Of a DNA stretch of 64,000 nucleotides, positions 63,088-64,000 are shown in pieces (the stretch's first letter is position 1; every line of letters begins with the position of its first letter). The stretch comes from Candidatus Sulfidibacterium hydrothermale (lineage in GTDB: Bacteria > Bacteroidota > Bacteroidia > Bacteroidales > F082), in the NCBI RefSeq assembly GCF_020149915.1, contig NZ_CP083760.1, positions 2,108,001-2,172,000 of the forward strand, read 5' to 3'. The notes beneath the pieces were generated by a model. That model searched no databases. It was not told the origin of the DNA and saw only the letters and a list, made by a program, of their open reading frames with translations. Position numbers and translations under genes: made by a program.

Positions 63088-64000
63088 CTGCTTTTTGGAT
63101 TATTTTTAAAAAGGCCGGCGGTAATTGATGGTCAGGATTCCAGGCATGAAGCAAAGCCGGAAAATCGGCTTTTGCAGAAAGCGGATTCTTTGTAAGAGAA
63201 GAAGCTACCAATGCTTTCCCGGGCTGAACCTTTCCGGTATCCACAGCCTGCCCCAGGGCAGCATTAACTTCAGAGGGCGTGCCCACACATTCAAACGGTT
63301 TTACAGCAGCCGTGCCGTTCAGCTCGTCCATGAGCGGTTGTAATGCCCTGTCGTCCAGCATATCTTTTCCAAAAATTTTCCGGAGCTTTTCTGCCGGCAA
63401 AAATGGAGACAGAATGATAAAAGTAAACAAGCATTTGGGACAGTTACCGCACCAGCTATCGGTTTTACTTCCCACATTACAACTCCGGAAACTCATGTGA
63501 TGTTGCGGAAATTTAGAGAACAAAGCGGCAATCTGCAATTCGTTGACCGGCCGTAAAAAACTAAAATAATGCAAATCGGGATGGATGTATTTTTTCAGAT
63601 AGCGGTTAAAATCATTTTCAAACTCAAACGACTTGGAATACTGATGGTTAATCTTTGATCCGGGAACCGTACTCTGATTGGCACTGCTTTCGTTGGAAAG
63701 AGCGATGTACCGGCTTCCTGACAGCAGAGCAGTAAGTGACGAAACAAAAGCCAGCAGGGCCGAAAAAGGAGTATGGCCGTTCAGAAACCCTTCTTCATTC
63801 AGTTTCAGCAAAGCCGGATCCAATTTTCGATGGACGATAACCGATTCTTCCGGAGTAAATCCGGCAATCTCAATGGTACACAAACTGGCCGCACGCGGAT
63901 TCAACAAAAACGGAAACAACTCAAAAGAGCCCTTTTTCAGTAGTTCCAGGGTCACGATAGAATCTTTTCCTCCGCCAATCGGAACCAGCACTTTTTTGTC
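63068..64000 (-). CDS. murL: MurL-like UDP-MurNAc-L-Ala-L-Glu epimerase, 5' end beyond window
   Basis: At least 310 residues; frame is open to the window end (GAC AAA AAA GTG CTG GTT), and the family has about 130-150 more residues before the first motif. Visible: VPIGGGKDSIVTLELLK (PP-loop-like), NGHTPFSALLAF, ALSNESSANQSTVPGSKINHQYSKSFEFE, LHYFSFLRPVNELQIAALF, FRSCNV, the Cys motif WCGNCPKCLFTFI, LSPFLPAEKLRKIFGKDMLDD and KPFECVGTPSEVNAAL. These line up by eye with MurL, which uses ATP to invert the terminal Glu of UDP-MurNAc-L-Ala-L-Glu. Overlap with murD supports a common pathway. Confidence 0.85.
   Translation of the reverse strand, partial: DKKVLVPIGGGKDSIVTLELLKKGSFELFPFLLNPRAASLCTIEIAGFTPEESVIVHRKLDPALLKLNEEGFLNGHTPFSALLAFVSSLTALLSGSRYIALSNESSANQSTVPGSKINHQYSKSFEFENDFNRYLKKYIHPDLHYFSFLRPVNELQIAALFSKFPQHHMSFRSCNVGSKTDSWCGNCPKCLFTFIILSPFLPAEKLRKIFGKDMLDDRALQPLMDELNGTAAVKPFECVGTPSEVNAALGQAVDTGKVQPGKALVASSLTKNPLSAKADFPALLHAWNPDHQLPPAFLKIIQKAVDDVAV

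Overview
The window reads as chromosomal DNA of a Bacteroidota bacterium, probably of the Bacteroidales/Marinilabiliales side. Evidence: PorX and PorT of the type IX secretion system (T9SS), a secreted glycosidase with a C-terminal T9SS sorting domain, many TAnnTTTG-type -7 promoter boxes, weak Shine-Dalgarno sites, a Rho factor with a long charged insert, and a Thx-type ribosomal protein. No phage, insertion sequence, CRISPR array or rRNA operon was seen; one tRNA gene (Glu, TTC) is present.

Layout. 1-17.4 kb: tsaE (cut by the window edge) and porX, an HD hydrolase, a T9SS-cargo glycosidase, an RRM protein, a membrane protein, cysH, a MATE transporter, a GH1 beta-glucosidase, cheD next to a multi-PAS hybrid kinase, htpG, and a LemA/TPM/TPM cluster. 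17.6-20.9 kb: thrS-infC-rpmI-rplT, with infC starting at ATA. 20.9-25.3 kb: a leftward DUF218 / sensor kinase / NtrC-type regulator operon. 25.5-27.7 kb: rho with a structured leader, followed by a multi-stem palindromic intergenic element. 28-38 kb: mostly leftward envelope and housekeeping genes (mpl-like ligase, lpxB, TSUP transporter, surE, then rightward ftsH, then maf, a UbiA prenyltransferase, kdsC-like phosphatase and a DUF2520 protein). 37.9-38.8 kb: a repeat-rich intergenic region. 38.8-43.6 kb: aminotransferase, heptose-7-P kinase, menG/ubiE, porT, a conserved hypothetical and tRNA-Glu. 43.7-51 kb: an apparently accessory, more AT-rich stretch with an AI-2E-family permease, DUF4405 membrane protein plus cytochrome c, and a fermentative module of iron alcohol dehydrogenase, a standalone Rex-like DNA-binding domain and a sigma-54 activator. 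51-64 kb: recQ, a beta-barrel protein, a 3-methyladenine glycosylase, HU, fmt, a TPR protein, a DUF4412-like protein, an S9 peptidase, a SpoU methyltransferase, a Thx protein with a histone-H1-like tail, and a murD-murL pair.

How genes work together. PorX, PorT and the sorting-domain glycosidase are regulator, machine part and cargo of one T9SS. The murD ligase overlapping a MurL-type epimerase points to the alternative L-Glu-then-epimerise route to D-Glu in peptidoglycan. The alcohol dehydrogenase module has a candidate -24/-12 promoter and an inverted repeat placed like an activator site, which suggests sigma-54 control combined with a Rex-like repressor that has lost its NADH-sensing domain. 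Nothing here is a clear, wholly new multi-gene system; the best leads are that redox/alcohol module, the MurD-MurL pair, the structured intergenic element after rho, and the duplicated flank of tRNA-Glu.
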